A stretch of 64,000 nucleotides of DNA from JABMQB01 sp963678235 (GCA_963678235.1 OY782766.1:3038001-3102000), one strand, 5' to 3'; counted from the first letter of the stretch, positions 9,292 to 18,774 are shown. Notes: generated by a model from the letters alone, not told the origin. Numbers and translations are program-made.

Positions 9292-10158
9292 ATGCTGAAT
9301 ATCGGGTTAATAGGAAAGTCGGATTCCCTTGAACTTCAGATCAAGGAACTAAATACGTACGATGGGATTGCGATACAGGGAAAGTCTTCGGTCGGCACCA
9401 AAGATTTAGATTCGGATTACAGTTATACGATACCGGAATACAACCGGGTGGAGTTATTGGAAAGATCGGATGCCCTAATTTTGGATGACCATACCCTTTT
9501 ACCTTACGAGCTTATAAAGGATGCAATAAAAAGAAACAAGCACATTTTTTTTGCAGACTATCCGGAATATTCAAATTTGCAATTTGAAGAATTGGTCAAA
9601 TTGATCGATGAGTCGGGGACAATCGTACAAGTGAAGAATCCTTACATGTATAATCCGGCAGTAAACTGGATCCGCAAAAAATTATCTACGCCATTTTACA
9701 TGGATATTGATTTAAAGTTGGATTTCAACAATAAAAACGAAATCCCTTTGATTGAGCTGATAATTATGCTGTTAAAGGTTAGCACACTTGAGCTAAAAAA
9801 GGTAAAGCCTTTGTATTTTAAAAATGAGGTGAAAGAATATCGGTACAATAACATCCGGTTTGAATTTGATAATTCTTCGGTGGTTAATTTAAAGATATTG
9901 AAATGGGACAAAGACAGAAAATTTACCATCCATACAATCACAAATAATGAAATTATTAATGCCAATATACTGAAACCGTCGGTGGACTCCACAACAGGTT
10001 ATTCAAGCCTGAAAGGTTTAAAATTCTCCAATGAATTTGAATCCTTTTTTTCTGCCATCAAAAGGCAGTCGTTCCCGAAAACAGGCATGAGGGATTATTT
10101 TGAAGCAAAAAAAGCCACCGATGAAATTATAAATAATGTCACTTTCCCAACTTCTTAG
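9292..10158 (+). CDS. Rossmann-fold protein, divergent Gfo/Idh/MocA-like
   Basis: A 288-residue protein with a beta-alpha-beta N-terminus (MLNIGLIGKSDSLE), then a strand pattern ending in KNKHIFFADYP and VQVKNPYMYNPAVNWIRKKL. This is the layout of Gfo/Idh/MocA sugar oxidoreductases, in which an NAD(P)-binding domain is followed by an EKP/H motif. The glycine-rich loop is degenerate (GLIGKS rather than GxGxxG) and the EKP lysine motif is not evident, so it may not be an active dehydrogenase. It sits 109 bp upstream of a polysaccharide-initiating transferase on the same strand, which suggests a role in surface polysaccharide. Function is inferred from fold only. Confidence 0.6.
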   Translation: MLNIGLIGKSDSLELQIKELNTYDGIAIQGKSSVGTKDLDSDYSYTIPEYNRVELLERSDALILDDHTLLPYELIKDAIKRNKHIFFADYPEYSNLQFEELVKLIDESGTIVQVKNPYMYNPAVNWIRKKLSTPFYMDIDLKLDFNNKNEIPLIELIIMLLKVSTLELKKVKPLYFKNEVKEYRYNNIRFEFDNSSVVNLKILKWDKDRKFTIHTITNNEIINANILKPSVDSTTGYSSLKGLKFSNEFESFFSAIKRQSFPKTGMRDYFEAKKATDEIINNVTFPTS

Positions 10159-10169
10159 CCTATAAATTC

Positions 10170-10177
10170 TATTTTTG
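10170..10177 (+). promoter_or_regulatory. Candidate -7 element for the sugar-phosphate transferase
   Basis: TATTTTTG, 90 bp before the ATG at 10268. It leaves a leader that holds the hairpin at 10210-10232. Confidence 0.4.
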
Positions 10178-10209
10178 CAGCAATAAAGTACCAAGCTCGA
10201 CGTTACACT

Positions 10210-10232
10210 TAAGCAACCTTAAAAGTTGCTTA
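10210..10232 (+). promoter_or_regulatory. Leader hairpin before the sugar-phosphate transferase
   Basis: TAAGCAAC (10210-10217) and GTTGCTTA (10225-10232) form a perfect 8-bp stem with a 7-nt loop inside the untranslated leader. No T-tract follows, so it is not a standard terminator. It could be an operator or an RNA element. Confidence 0.45.
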
Positions 10233-10267
10233 GTAAAATAAGCTTGACCACTTTTAACCATTAAACT

Positions 10268-11683
10268 ATGAACAAGAAACGACAGGTAGCTAAATACCTG
10301 ATTTTTGACTTTTTAGCTGCAGCTATAAGTTGGACGGTTTTCTTTATCTACAGAAAAGAAGTCATCGAACCTCAAAAATTTGGAGTTGACGTCCCCATAG
10401 ATTTTAACACACGGTATTTTCTTGGCGCATTACTCATTCCTGCTTTTTGGGTGCTTTTTTATTACATCACTGGCTTTTATAAAAACATTTACCGAAGGTC
10501 AAGGTTACTCGAACTCGGACAAACCATACTCACCTCTATTTCAGGCGTAGTGGTGGTATTTTTTGTTTTCCTACTCGACGACTCTATTGGCTCCTATAAA
10601 AACTACTACAATTTGTTTTTTACCTTGCTTGGGCTTCACTTTACGTCTACATATTTTTTCAGGTTGGTACTTACCACCCGGACAATCCACAAAATACATA
10701 AGCGCGAAATAGGTTTTAGTACCATAATTATTGGGAGCGGCAAAAAAGCCACCCAAATATACCAGGATATGACAACCCAGGTCCGTCCGGCAGGAAACCA
10801 GTTCATTGGATTTGTATCACTGGACAATAAGAAAGAATCTGAATTGGAAAAATTCCTTCCTAAATTGGGCGAGATTAGCGATTTAATGGAAATAATGGAC
10901 AACACCTCCATTGAAGAGGTAATTATTGCTTTGGAAGAGCTTGAACATAAAAAGCTAAGTGACATATTAACCATTATTGAAAACAGGCAAATTACCATCT
11001 GGGGAATTCCTGATTTGTATGATTTTTTATCGGGTACGGTAAGGATAAACACTATTTACAGCAGCCCGCTTATTAAAATTTCCAATGGACTAATGACCGG
11101 GTGGCAGGAAAATGTCAAGCGCTTATTAGATGTGGTTTTATCTATATTAGCGATCATCCTGTTTTCTCCTGTTTTCCTGATTGTTGGGATATTAATTAAA
11201 AAATCATCGAAAGGTCCCATATTTTATAGTCAGGAAAGGTTGGGGAGGTTTGGAAAACCTTTCACAATTTATAAATTCAGGAGCATGGTTCAAGGCGCCG
11301 AAGAAAATGGTCCGGCATTATCAAGCAAAGAGGATGGAAGAATTACGCCAATCGGAAAGTTTATTCGAAAGACGCACTTGGATGAAATACCTCAATTTTA
11401 CAACGTAATTAGGGGCGACATGTCGTTGGTTGGTCCCAGGCCCGAAAGGCAATTCTATTGCGACCAGATTGTTAAACGCGCACCACATTACAGGCACTTG
11501 CATAAATTGAGGCCGGGAATAACTTCGTGGGGACAGGTAAAATACGGGTATGCTTCAAACGTTGACCAGATGATTGAAAGGCTTCCTTACGATATGATTT
11601 ACCTCAAAAACATCTCCCTATATATAGACTTCAAAATACTGATTTACACCGTCATGGCTTGCTTTAAGGGGCAAGGAAAGTAA
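10268..11683 (+). CDS. Polyprenyl-phosphate sugar-1-phosphate transferase (exopolysaccharide initiation)
   Basis: The 471-residue inner-membrane enzyme transfers a sugar phosphate to undecaprenyl phosphate, the first step of capsule or exopolysaccharide synthesis. Four N-terminal membrane helices (about residues 10-130) lead to a CoA-binding-like Rossmann domain (about 145-260) and a C-terminal catalytic domain (about 285-471) with KRLLDVVLS, FYSQERLGRFGKPFTIYKFRSM, THLDEIPQFYNVIRGDMSLVGPRPER and LRPGITSWGQV. This is the WbaP/WcaJ family layout. No glycosyltransferase or flippase cluster surrounds it here, so it stands alone apart from the Rossmann protein upstream. Confidence 0.94.
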   Translation: MNKKRQVAKYLIFDFLAAAISWTVFFIYRKEVIEPQKFGVDVPIDFNTRYFLGALLIPAFWVLFYYITGFYKNIYRRSRLLELGQTILTSISGVVVVFFVFLLDDSIGSYKNYYNLFFTLLGLHFTSTYFFRLVLTTRTIHKIHKREIGFSTIIIGSGKKATQIYQDMTTQVRPAGNQFIGFVSLDNKKESELEKFLPKLGEISDLMEIMDNTSIEEVIIALEELEHKKLSDILTIIENRQITIWGIPDLYDFLSGTVRINTIYSSPLIKISNGLMTGWQENVKRLLDVVLSILAIILFSPVFLIVGILIKKSSKGPIFYSQERLGRFGKPFTIYKFRSMVQGAEENGPALSSKEDGRITPIGKFIRKTHLDEIPQFYNVIRGDMSLVGPRPERQFYCDQIVKRAPHYRHLHKLRPGITSWGQVKYGYASNVDQMIERLPYDMIYLKNISLYIDFKILIYTVMACFKGQGK

Positions 11684-11754
11684 ACTGAAATACATTGTTT
11701 TTAATTGAAAGTCAGCCTTCTCAACAGAAAGAAAATTCAATAGAAGTTAAAGTT

Positions 11755-11822
11755 TTAGAGGGAAGACAGAAGACGGAAGGAAAATCATTTAGTATTAAAC
11801 TTCAGACTTCGGTCTTTTGTAG
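11755..11822. repeat. Purine-rich repeat with imperfect inverted copy
   Basis: A GAAGACAGAAGACGGAAG tract is followed about 30 bp later by CTTCAGACTTCGGTCTT, which is roughly its complement, so the RNA could fold back. It lies between a plus-strand and a minus-strand gene end. It looks like a dispersed intergenic repeat rather than a terminator. Confidence 0.45.
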
Positions 11823-11850
11823 CACAAAATAATCCTATAGGGACTAAAGC

Positions 11851-12444
11851 TTATAAAGATATTTTACCAGTTTCAATCATTAAGATTATTTCTTCGATCA
11901 TCCTGTCTTCGCCAACCGGATCGTATTTTGCTTTTAAATCGTTGCCAAATAATCTTGCAATCGACTGCCAAAAAAAAGCTTTAAAACCGCCACGAAAATC
12001 TTTAATGAGGCTATACCCAGTCCGTCCAGTTTCACGATCAACAAGTTTGATCAAAATACGCCCCTCCGAAATTGTTAATTTTTTGAGCTCGTCCTTGTAT
12101 TGGTCCATTAACTCTTTTTCCACCTGTTTGATCAATTTTCGTCTTTCTTTATCGCTTTCAAGTGCCAGGTATTCTGGCTCGTATTGCTTAAGCAGTTCGT
12201 TTATTTTTTCGGCATAAGGATATACTTTTCTTACTTTTCGGACAAGGCGCCAAAACGTGCGAACATATTTTTTCCCTTTGTATCCTTTTCGGGGCAACAC
12301 CATTATTTCCTTTATTTCTTTTCGGAAAACAGTATCTTCATGCGATACTATCCCTATCATAAAATCGGTTGTATCCCTGGTTTGTGCTTTCGCAGTAAAT
12401 CCTATAAAAAGGCTAAATAATATGGAAATAAAAATGATTCTCAC
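11851..12444 (-). CDS. DUF4294 family protein
   Basis: This 197-residue protein has a signal peptide (residues 1-20, ending AKAQ) and is otherwise a single conserved domain marked by VLPRKGYKGKKYVRTFWRLV, YPYAEK, the lysine/glutamate-rich middle helix and GRTGYSLIKDFRGGFKAFFW. DUF4294 is widespread in Bacteroidota and has no known function. The start codon is GTG (12442-12444 on the minus strand); no better ATG is in frame. It stands alone, divergent from arginine deiminase. Confidence 0.85.
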   Translation of the reverse strand: MRIIFISILFSLFIGFTAKAQTRDTTDFMIGIVSHEDTVFRKEIKEIMVLPRKGYKGKKYVRTFWRLVRKVRKVYPYAEKINELLKQYEPEYLALESDKERRKLIKQVEKELMDQYKDELKKLTISEGRILIKLVDRETGRTGYSLIKDFRGGFKAFFWQSIARLFGNDLKAKYDPVGEDRMIEEIILMIETGKISL

Positions 12445-12512
12445 GGCTTACTAATATGTTGTAAAAATAAAACGAATAATCTACTCTCCCATTATCCCAC
12501 TTCATAAGTTTA

Positions 12513-12520
12513 TATATTTG
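12513..12520 (+). promoter_or_regulatory. Candidate -7 element for arginine deiminase
   Basis: TATATTTG matches TAnnTTTG and lies 24 bp before the ATG at 12544. No TTG was found at the normal -33 distance. Confidence 0.45.
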
Positions 12521-12543
12521 TATGAACGAAACATCGTAAAACT

Positions 12544-13812
12544 ATGACTTCAAGGATTAAAACATCCGTTAATTCGGAAATAGGAAAGCTCGAAGCAGTG
12601 ATTCTGCACCAACCGGGCTCTGAAGTTGAAAACATGACTCCCGTTAATGCAGAAAGGGCTTTGTATAGTGATATTTTAAACCTCCCGATTGCTGGCAAGG
12701 AATACCAACAATTAAAGGGGGTTTTAGATAAAGTTTGTACTACCCTCGAAGTAACAGACCTTCTGGAAGAAGTATTACATAACGATGAGTCTAAAAACAA
12801 ATTGATTGCAAAAATCTGCACAAACGAATCGGTTTCTGAGTTGCATCCGATTTTGTCAGAAGCAGGACCAAGACTACTTGCAAAACTTTTGATTGAGGGT
12901 ATTGCACTTGAAAAAAACAACCTGACCAATTATTTAAGCAGCGAACGGTTTCTTTTGAGGCCACTGCACAACCTTTTCTTTACCAGGGACTCGGCTATGG
13001 GATTAAACGACAGTATGCTTATCGGAAAAATGGCAAATGTTGTGCGCGATCGTGAAGCGTTAATTATGGATGCCATTTTTAACAGCCATGAATTGTTTGA
13101 AACTTCGGTTATTAACCCGGGGGAATATACGAGACACGGGAGACCAGTAAAATCTTTAACAATTGAAGGAGGAGATTTCCAGGTAGCACGCGAAGACGTG
13201 TTTGTGATCGGAACCGGCATACGGACCAGCTCGCAAGGGATCGATTTTTTAATTGAGCAATTGCAATTGGATAGCGCTAAGAAATATCATTTAATCGTTC
13301 AGGAACTTCCTTCTTCACCCGAATCGTTTATTCATTTAGATATGGTTTTTACATTCCTGGATATGGATTCTTGCATGGTGTATAACCCAATAATCACGGA
13401 ACTAAATAAGTTTAGGACAATCCACATTAAAATTGAAGGAGGAAAAGTTGCTCAAATATCCGAACAACCTAATATCCTTATAGCTTTAAAGAAATTGGGG
13501 ATTGATTTAAAACCTATTTCATGTGGCGGGAAAGAAGACCTTTGGGTGCAGGAGAGGGAACAATGGCACAGTGGTGCAAACTTTCTTGCCATCGCTCCCG
13601 GGAAAGTAATTGGCTATGAAAGAAACTCGCATACAGTAGATGAACTTCATCGGAATGGATATGAAGTCATTAAGGCAATGGATATTATTAACGGAATTAA
13701 AAAAGTGGACGATTACAACAAATGTATTGTTACCATTGCAGGTTCGGAACTTGCACGAGGTGGTGGAGGTGCGCGTTGCATGACCATGCCAGTTAAGCGA
13801 AGCAAACTATAA
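12544..13812 (+). CDS. arcA: Arginine deiminase
   Basis: This 422-residue cytosolic enzyme converts arginine to citrulline and ammonia. The guanidino-modifying fold is shown by FFTRDSAMG, EGGDFQVARED, the catalytic His (near 264, FIHLDMVFTFLD), GGKEDLWVQEREQW, ERNSHTVDELHRNGYEV and the catalytic Cys (near 412) in ARGGGGARCMTMP. All key residues are present. The carbamoyl transfer, kinase and exchanger genes of a classical arginine deiminase pathway are not adjacent, so ATP production from arginine cannot be assumed. A SpoU methyltransferase gene follows after 4 bp and is probably in the same transcript. Confidence 0.94.
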   Translation: MTSRIKTSVNSEIGKLEAVILHQPGSEVENMTPVNAERALYSDILNLPIAGKEYQQLKGVLDKVCTTLEVTDLLEEVLHNDESKNKLIAKICTNESVSELHPILSEAGPRLLAKLLIEGIALEKNNLTNYLSSERFLLRPLHNLFFTRDSAMGLNDSMLIGKMANVVRDREALIMDAIFNSHELFETSVINPGEYTRHGRPVKSLTIEGGDFQVAREDVFVIGTGIRTSSQGIDFLIEQLQLDSAKKYHLIVQELPSSPESFIHLDMVFTFLDMDSCMVYNPIITELNKFRTIHIKIEGGKVAQISEQPNILIALKKLGIDLKPISCGGKEDLWVQEREQWHSGANFLAIAPGKVIGYERNSHTVDELHRNGYEVIKAMDIINGIKKVDDYNKCIVTIAGSELARGGGGARCMTMPVKRSKL

Positions 13813-13816
13813 AATT

Positions 13817-14347
13817 ATGCGGAAATTAAGGAACAGCGAATTACAACGGCTTGATATAAATTCATACGCAAACACAAAAAAAATACCCCTTGTGGTGGTA
13901 CTCGATAACATTAGAAGTTGCAACAATATTGGCTCGGTTTTCCGAACTTCAGATGCGCTTTTGGTCGAAAAAATAATGTTATGCGGAATTACGGCAACGC
14001 CGCCAAACAAAGAGATTCACAAAACTGCCCTGGATGCCGAAAAATCAGTTGCCTGGGAATATTATAAAAATACATTGGAGACTGTTGTGAAACTCAAAGC
14101 TGAAGGGTACAAAGTATATGCCATCGAGCAAGTTGAGAAAAGCATCTCCTTACCTGATTTTTTCCCTGAAAAGGATGAAAAAATTGCAGTGATTTTTGGG
14201 AATGAAGTAAAGGGGGTTCAGCAAAAGGTTGTGGATGCATGTGACAATTCCATTGAAATCCCGCAATTCGGGACCAAGCATTCGTTTAATATTTCGGTTT
14301 GTGCAGGAATTGTAATTTGGGATATCTTTCATAAGATGAATTTATAA
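13817..14347 (+). CDS. SpoU/TrmH-family RNA 2'-O-ribose methyltransferase
   Basis: The 176-residue protein has the three SPOUT trefoil-knot motifs: NIGSVFRTSDA (motif 1), VIFGNEVKGV (motif 2) and EIPQFGTKHSFNISVCAGI (motif 3). This family methylates ribose 2'-OH groups in tRNA or rRNA with SAM. It has no N-terminal RNA-binding extension, so the target (tRNA position 18 or another site) cannot be assigned. Motif 3 has FNIS where SLNVS is more usual. It begins 4 bp after arcA. Confidence 0.9.
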   Translation: MRKLRNSELQRLDINSYANTKKIPLVVVLDNIRSCNNIGSVFRTSDALLVEKIMLCGITATPPNKEIHKTALDAEKSVAWEYYKNTLETVVKLKAEGYKVYAIEQVEKSISLPDFFPEKDEKIAVIFGNEVKGVQQKVVDACDNSIEIPQFGTKHSFNISVCAGIVIWDIFHKMNL

Positions 14348-14484
14348 AATAGTAATTATAACCTATCTCCTGAACTAATTTTTTAAGACGGCTTGATGTA
14401 CCCACCCGGCTTGTGAAACTTATGGATTCTTATTAACTTCCACACAGTAAAAATTAACCTAATAATAGATTTAAACCAACGACC

Positions 14485-16083
14485 ATGGCAACTGAAAAAT
14501 CCGATGGAAAAGCCCATCAATTGGGAAGACGAAAATTTATTAAGTCAGCAGCATACGTAGCAGGAACTGCCGCAATTATTTCAAATCCTTTTATTTCAAA
14601 AGCATTCGGCGACACTGATCCCGTGGCTCAAACCAAATACGGAAAGATTAAAGGGATAAAACAATCCGGGGTAAATATTTTTAAAGGTGTTCGGTATGGT
14701 GCCGATACTTCATTCAGAAGGTTTCAACCAGCTCTTCCTCCCCAAAAGTGGGACGGCATAATTTCAACCACCGAATATGGGGATTCGGCACCCCAATCAC
14801 GTGGCGAATGCAGCGAAGACTGTTTGTTCCTGAATATCTGGACGCCGGGATTAAAAGATGGCGGCAAACGCCCAATTGTTTTTTATATTCATGGCGGTGC
14901 ATACTCCAACGGATCAGGATCATCACCTTTATATGATGGAACGAATTTATGCAACCGGGGCGATGTAGTGGTCATAACCATTAATCACCGCTTAAATGCA
15001 TTTGGGTATTTATACCTTGGCAAACTCGGAGGACCAGAACTTGCGTACTCAGGCAATGTTGGGCAATTGGACATTATTATGGCATTAAAATGGGTTCAGG
15101 AACACGCTGAAGAGTTTGGTGGCGATGCCAATAATGTGACGGTTTTTGGTCAATCAGGTGGTGGTGCTAAAATTGCAACTTTAATGGCTACTCCGGCAGC
15201 TAAAGGATTGTTTCACCGGGCATGGACCATGAGCGGACAACAGGTGACCGCAGCCGGGCCAAGAGCAGCAACCCAAAGGGCTGAACGCCTGTTGGAGGAA
15301 CTTGAAATCGACAAGAAAAATATTGAAGCAATAAAAACAATTCCCATACAAGATATTTTACAAGCATCGAAAGTAAAAGATTTATCGAGGCACGAAGATC
15401 GCAGCCTCTACTTTTGCCCGGTAATGGATGGGGTTGTGGTTCATCGCCATCCGTTCTATCCCGATGCTGCGCCACAAACGTTAACCATTCCAATGGTAAT
15501 TGGCAACACAATGAGGGAAACAAGGGCATTCCTGGGAAGGATACCAGGTGTTAATGAACTAAGCTGGGAACAATTACCCGACCTCATCACCGTCAATCAA
15601 TTTGTGGATATCAATGCAGAAGTTGTAATTGCAGAATACCGTAAAATGTACCCCGATTATTCACCGACCGAGGTCTTTTTTGCTGCAACAACAGCAGGTA
15701 GATCATGGCGCGGGGCAGTAATGGAAGCACAGGAACGTGCAAAACTGAAAAATGCCGGCAACTATGTATATCAGGTGAATTGGGGAATGGCACATCATAC
15801 CATCGACATTCCGTTGGTTTTCGACAATACACATGTTAGGGGATTTGCATCATCCGATACCGGGGACGATAAACAAATGGCGGATATGATGAGCGAAACC
15901 TTCCTTGCTTTTGCAAAAACAGGAAATCCGAACAATGCGAAAATTCCTGAGTGGAAGCCTTATACCATTGAAAAAAGGGAAACCATGATTATTGATAATC
16001 CTTTCCGAATGGAAAATGACCCACGTGGTGGTGAAAGGGAATTTTATAGCAAGGCTCCCTTTGTTGAAAGAGGAACATACTAA
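14485..16083 (+). CDS. Type B carboxylesterase with Tat signal
   Basis: A 532-residue alpha/beta hydrolase exported through the Tat pathway: the N-terminus has a twin-arginine motif (GRRKFIK, near residues 12-18) followed by a hydrophobic stretch. The esterase domain shows the oxyanion-hole IHGGAYSNGSG, an early EDCLFLNIW, and the nucleophile elbow FGQSGGG with Ser near residue 224. The substrate is unknown; related enzymes cleave carboxylic esters of varied alcohols. It is monocistronic, with 137 bp upstream and 70 bp before the next start. Confidence 0.92.
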   Translation: MATEKSDGKAHQLGRRKFIKSAAYVAGTAAIISNPFISKAFGDTDPVAQTKYGKIKGIKQSGVNIFKGVRYGADTSFRRFQPALPPQKWDGIISTTEYGDSAPQSRGECSEDCLFLNIWTPGLKDGGKRPIVFYIHGGAYSNGSGSSPLYDGTNLCNRGDVVVITINHRLNAFGYLYLGKLGGPELAYSGNVGQLDIIMALKWVQEHAEEFGGDANNVTVFGQSGGGAKIATLMATPAAKGLFHRAWTMSGQQVTAAGPRAATQRAERLLEELEIDKKNIEAIKTIPIQDILQASKVKDLSRHEDRSLYFCPVMDGVVVHRHPFYPDAAPQTLTIPMVIGNTMRETRAFLGRIPGVNELSWEQLPDLITVNQFVDINAEVVIAEYRKMYPDYSPTEVFFAATTAGRSWRGAVMEAQERAKLKNAGNYVYQVNWGMAHHTIDIPLVFDNTHVRGFASSDTGDDKQMADMMSETFLAFAKTGNPNNAKIPEWKPYTIEKRETMIIDNPFRMENDPRGGEREFYSKAPFVERGTY

Positions 16084-16153
16084 TAAAATCAGTTAATCCC
16101 CCAACATTGTTTTTGAAAGATTTTTGTCTTATTTTCATAGGAAAATTCTTGTC

Positions 16154-17455
16154 ATGCCAGAAGAATTCCTCCAATACATATGGGAAAACCAACTATTTTT
16201 CAAAAATGAGCTTCAAACAATCGATTGCCAACAAATTGAGATAATGGATGTTGGGAAGCGTAACACCAATTCAGGCCCTGATTTTTTCAATGCCAAAATA
16301 AAAATTGAGGAAACGGTTTGGGCTGGCAATATTGAAATCCATAAAAAAGCATCGGATTGGGAAAACCACCAACACCACGATGATAAAATGTATGATAATG
16401 TGATCCTTCATGTGGTTGAAGTTGCGGATAAAACAGTAGTTCGGTCAAACGGAACACATATTGCAACCTGCGAATTGAAGTACCCCTTAAAATACAAACT
16501 TAACTACCAAAACTTGCTGGCATCGAAAAAATGGATTGCATGCCAGCAGTATTTTCATAAAGTGGATCCCTATTCTTTTAAACTGGGCTACCACAGGTTA
16601 ATGATTGAACGTTTGGAAATTAAAACACATACCATTTTAGACAGCCTGCAGGAAAACCAGAACAACTGGAATGAAACATTTTATATCCATTTGGCAAAAA
16701 TGTTTGGTTTTAAAGTGAATGCCCTTCCGTTTGAAATGCTGGCAAAATCTATATCGCTACAAACAATATCCAAACAAAAAACAAACCTCTTCCAAATTGA
16801 GGCACTCTTGTTTGGCAATTCAGGATTACTAAATACACAACTTTTAGGCGATGATTATTTTCTGGATTTAAGAAACGAATATTCTTTCTTTCGAATGAAA
16901 TATCAGCTTAAAGGGATTGAAAGCCATTTATGGAAATTTATGCGGATGCGCCCCGGTAATTTTCCAACCATAAGGATTTCTCAATTTGCAGCATTAATTC
17001 ATCAATCGAGTGCGTTATTTTCAAAAATCATCGAAATTGAACGTATTGATTCTTTGAAAAAATTATTTCAGGTTGAAGCTTCTTCTTATTGGGATTCCCA
17101 CTATGTTTTTAACAAGCCTTCGAAAACGAAAAAGAAAAAACTGGGCGAAAGTTCAATTAATAGTCTCTTAATCAATATTGTTGTGCCTTTTCTTTTTATA
17201 TATGGTGAAACCCAAAATAAAACTTACTTAAAAGACAGGGCGCTTGATTATCTCGAAGAATTGCCTCCTGAAAAGAATTCTATCGTAAAAAATTGGGAAA
17301 CATTTGGCGTAAAAGCAAGATCGGCCTATGAAAGCCAAGCCTTGCTTCAATTAAAAAATATGTATTGTGATTGGAAAAAATGCTTAAATTGCCAAATAGG
17401 AAATAAGATTATAAAAGAAACCGAAGATTTGGTGAATGGCGCAACAAATAAATAA
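16154..17455 (+). CDS. DUF2851 family protein
   Basis: This protein of about 433 residues matches the Bacteroidota family DUF2851, recognised by EEFLQYIWENQLF, RNTNSGPDFFNAKI, WAGNIEIHKKASDWENHQHH and the C-terminal KNMYCDWKKCLNCQIG. No reaction is known. The clustered Asp/Glu/His residues in the first 100 residues (PDFF, NIEIH, HHDDKMYDNVILHVV) and the C-terminal CxxCxIG suggest a metal site; this is my inference. The frame opens at a TTG at 16124 but MPEEFL at 16154 is the family's normal start. The last 20 bp overlap the potassium channel gene. Confidence 0.85.
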   Translation: MPEEFLQYIWENQLFFKNELQTIDCQQIEIMDVGKRNTNSGPDFFNAKIKIEETVWAGNIEIHKKASDWENHQHHDDKMYDNVILHVVEVADKTVVRSNGTHIATCELKYPLKYKLNYQNLLASKKWIACQQYFHKVDPYSFKLGYHRLMIERLEIKTHTILDSLQENQNNWNETFYIHLAKMFGFKVNALPFEMLAKSISLQTISKQKTNLFQIEALLFGNSGLLNTQLLGDDYFLDLRNEYSFFRMKYQLKGIESHLWKFMRMRPGNFPTIRISQFAALIHQSSALFSKIIEIERIDSLKKLFQVEASSYWDSHYVFNKPSKTKKKKLGESSINSLLINIVVPFLFIYGETQNKTYLKDRALDYLEELPPEKNSIVKNWETFGVKARSAYESQALLQLKNMYCDWKKCLNCQIGNKIIKETEDLVNGATNK

Positions 17456-18473
17456 ATTTCAGGAGATATCAAGCAAGACCATCAAGGTTGGAATTGCCCT
17501 TATATTTTTTATGGTTGCCATTGGTGCACTTGGATATATGCTCATTGAGAAAATGACATTTATCGAAGCAGTTTTTATGACTATCATTACTATTTCTACT
17601 GTGGGTTTCAAAGAAGTGAAGCCACTTTCGGAACCCGGAATGGTTTTTACGATTGCGCTAATTATAAGCAGTCTGGGTACTTTGGCATATGTGGGCTCAA
17701 CCTTAGCCCGCTTTGTTTTCGACGGGGAATTATTAAACTATATTAAAACTTACAGGGTGGACAAAAAAATAATGAAACTAAAAGGGCACGTAATCATTGT
17801 TGGTTATGGCAGAAATGGAGAACAGGCTGCTCTCGAACTGCAAGCCCATGGTGTTGATTTTGTAATTGTTGACAGGCGTGACAATGTAATATCCAGGGTT
17901 CGCGAAAACCCTGAATTATTGTATATTAAAGGAGACGCCACGCATGAAGAAATTCTCGCACAAGCCAGGGTTTACGATGCAAAAGCGTTAATTGCAACCA
18001 CACCCAACGATGCCGACAATGTTTTTGTGGTGCTCACTGCCAGAAGCATGAACCCTAACCTCGCCATTGTGAGCCGTGCTTCCGAGATGGAATCGCATAT
18101 GAAACTAAAAAGGGCCGGGGCAACAAAAGTAATTATGCCCGAACGGATTGGTGGTCAACGAATGGCAAAACTGGTTACACAGCCTGATGTGGTTGAGTTT
18201 TTGGAACATATCCTGATGCAAAAAAGTAAAGATGTGAGCATCGAGGAAGTGAACTGCAAAAACATGGACCAATCGTTTGTTGGAAAATCGATTGCCGAAC
18301 TAAAACTCAGGGATATATCAGGTGCAAATATTATTGGCATAAAAATTAGTGGTGCCAGGTATGTTTTTAATCCTGAACCAAATACGGTTATTACCCGAAA
18401 CGACCAATTGTTTGTTATAGGCAGCCCCGAACAAATTACAACATTAAAAGAGGAATTAATGAAAGGAACCTAA
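17436..18473 (+). CDS. Potassium channel with TrkA-N and TrkA-C domains
   Basis: The 345-residue inner-membrane protein has two membrane helices (about residues 15-35 and 68-90) around a pore loop, then a TrkA-N Rossmann domain (about 113-235, VIIVGYGRNGEQAA) and a TrkA-C domain (about 255-345, SIAELKLRDISGANIIGI). This is the layout of ligand-gated channels such as MthK. The selectivity filter reads TVGFKEV instead of TVGYGD, so ion selectivity may be altered. The start overlaps the end of the DUF2851 gene by 20 bp, so translation is probably coupled. Confidence 0.9.
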   Translation: MAQQINKFQEISSKTIKVGIALIFFMVAIGALGYMLIEKMTFIEAVFMTIITISTVGFKEVKPLSEPGMVFTIALIISSLGTLAYVGSTLARFVFDGELLNYIKTYRVDKKIMKLKGHVIIVGYGRNGEQAALELQAHGVDFVIVDRRDNVISRVRENPELLYIKGDATHEEILAQARVYDAKALIATTPNDADNVFVVLTARSMNPNLAIVSRASEMESHMKLKRAGATKVIMPERIGGQRMAKLVTQPDVVEFLEHILMQKSKDVSIEEVNCKNMDQSFVGKSIAELKLRDISGANIIGIKISGARYVFNPEPNTVITRNDQLFVIGSPEQITTLKEELMKGT

Positions 18474-18477
18474 TAAG

Positions 18478-18508
18478 AAAAAGGGAAAAACATTGTTTCT
18501 CCCTTTTT
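18478..18508. terminator. Bidirectional terminator between channel gene and tRNA-Phe
   Basis: AAAAAGGGA (18478-18486) and TCCCTTTTT (18500-18508) form a 9-bp stem with A/T tracts on both sides. It serves the plus-strand channel gene and the minus-strand tRNA. Confidence 0.8.
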
Positions 18509-18509
18509 G

Positions 18510-18582
<73 letters not shown>

Positions 18583-18745
18583 TTGTTTTATTTTGGTGTG
18601 ACAAAAGTAAATAAATTTTTAAAATGACAAAGAAGATTTTTAAACATCTTCATTTTTTTTTCATAATACCATTGTAAAACCTATTCTCACTGGAAACCAC
18701 TCGGTATATTTCACCTTTTCAAAAAATATTTTTACTCTGGTTAAC

Positions 18746-18774
18746 TTGGTGAACCACAACTTTTTCTACTTTTG
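18746..18774 (+). promoter_or_regulatory. Promoter of the M16 peptidase gene
   Basis: TTG (18746-18748), an 18-nt spacer and TACTTTTG (18767-18774) match the Bacteroidota -33/-7 pattern. The ATG is 24 bp downstream. Confidence 0.65.

Noticed and set aside
12544..14347. Arginine deiminase pathway operon (arcABC)
   Set aside because: Only arcA is present; the next gene is an RNA methyltransferase.
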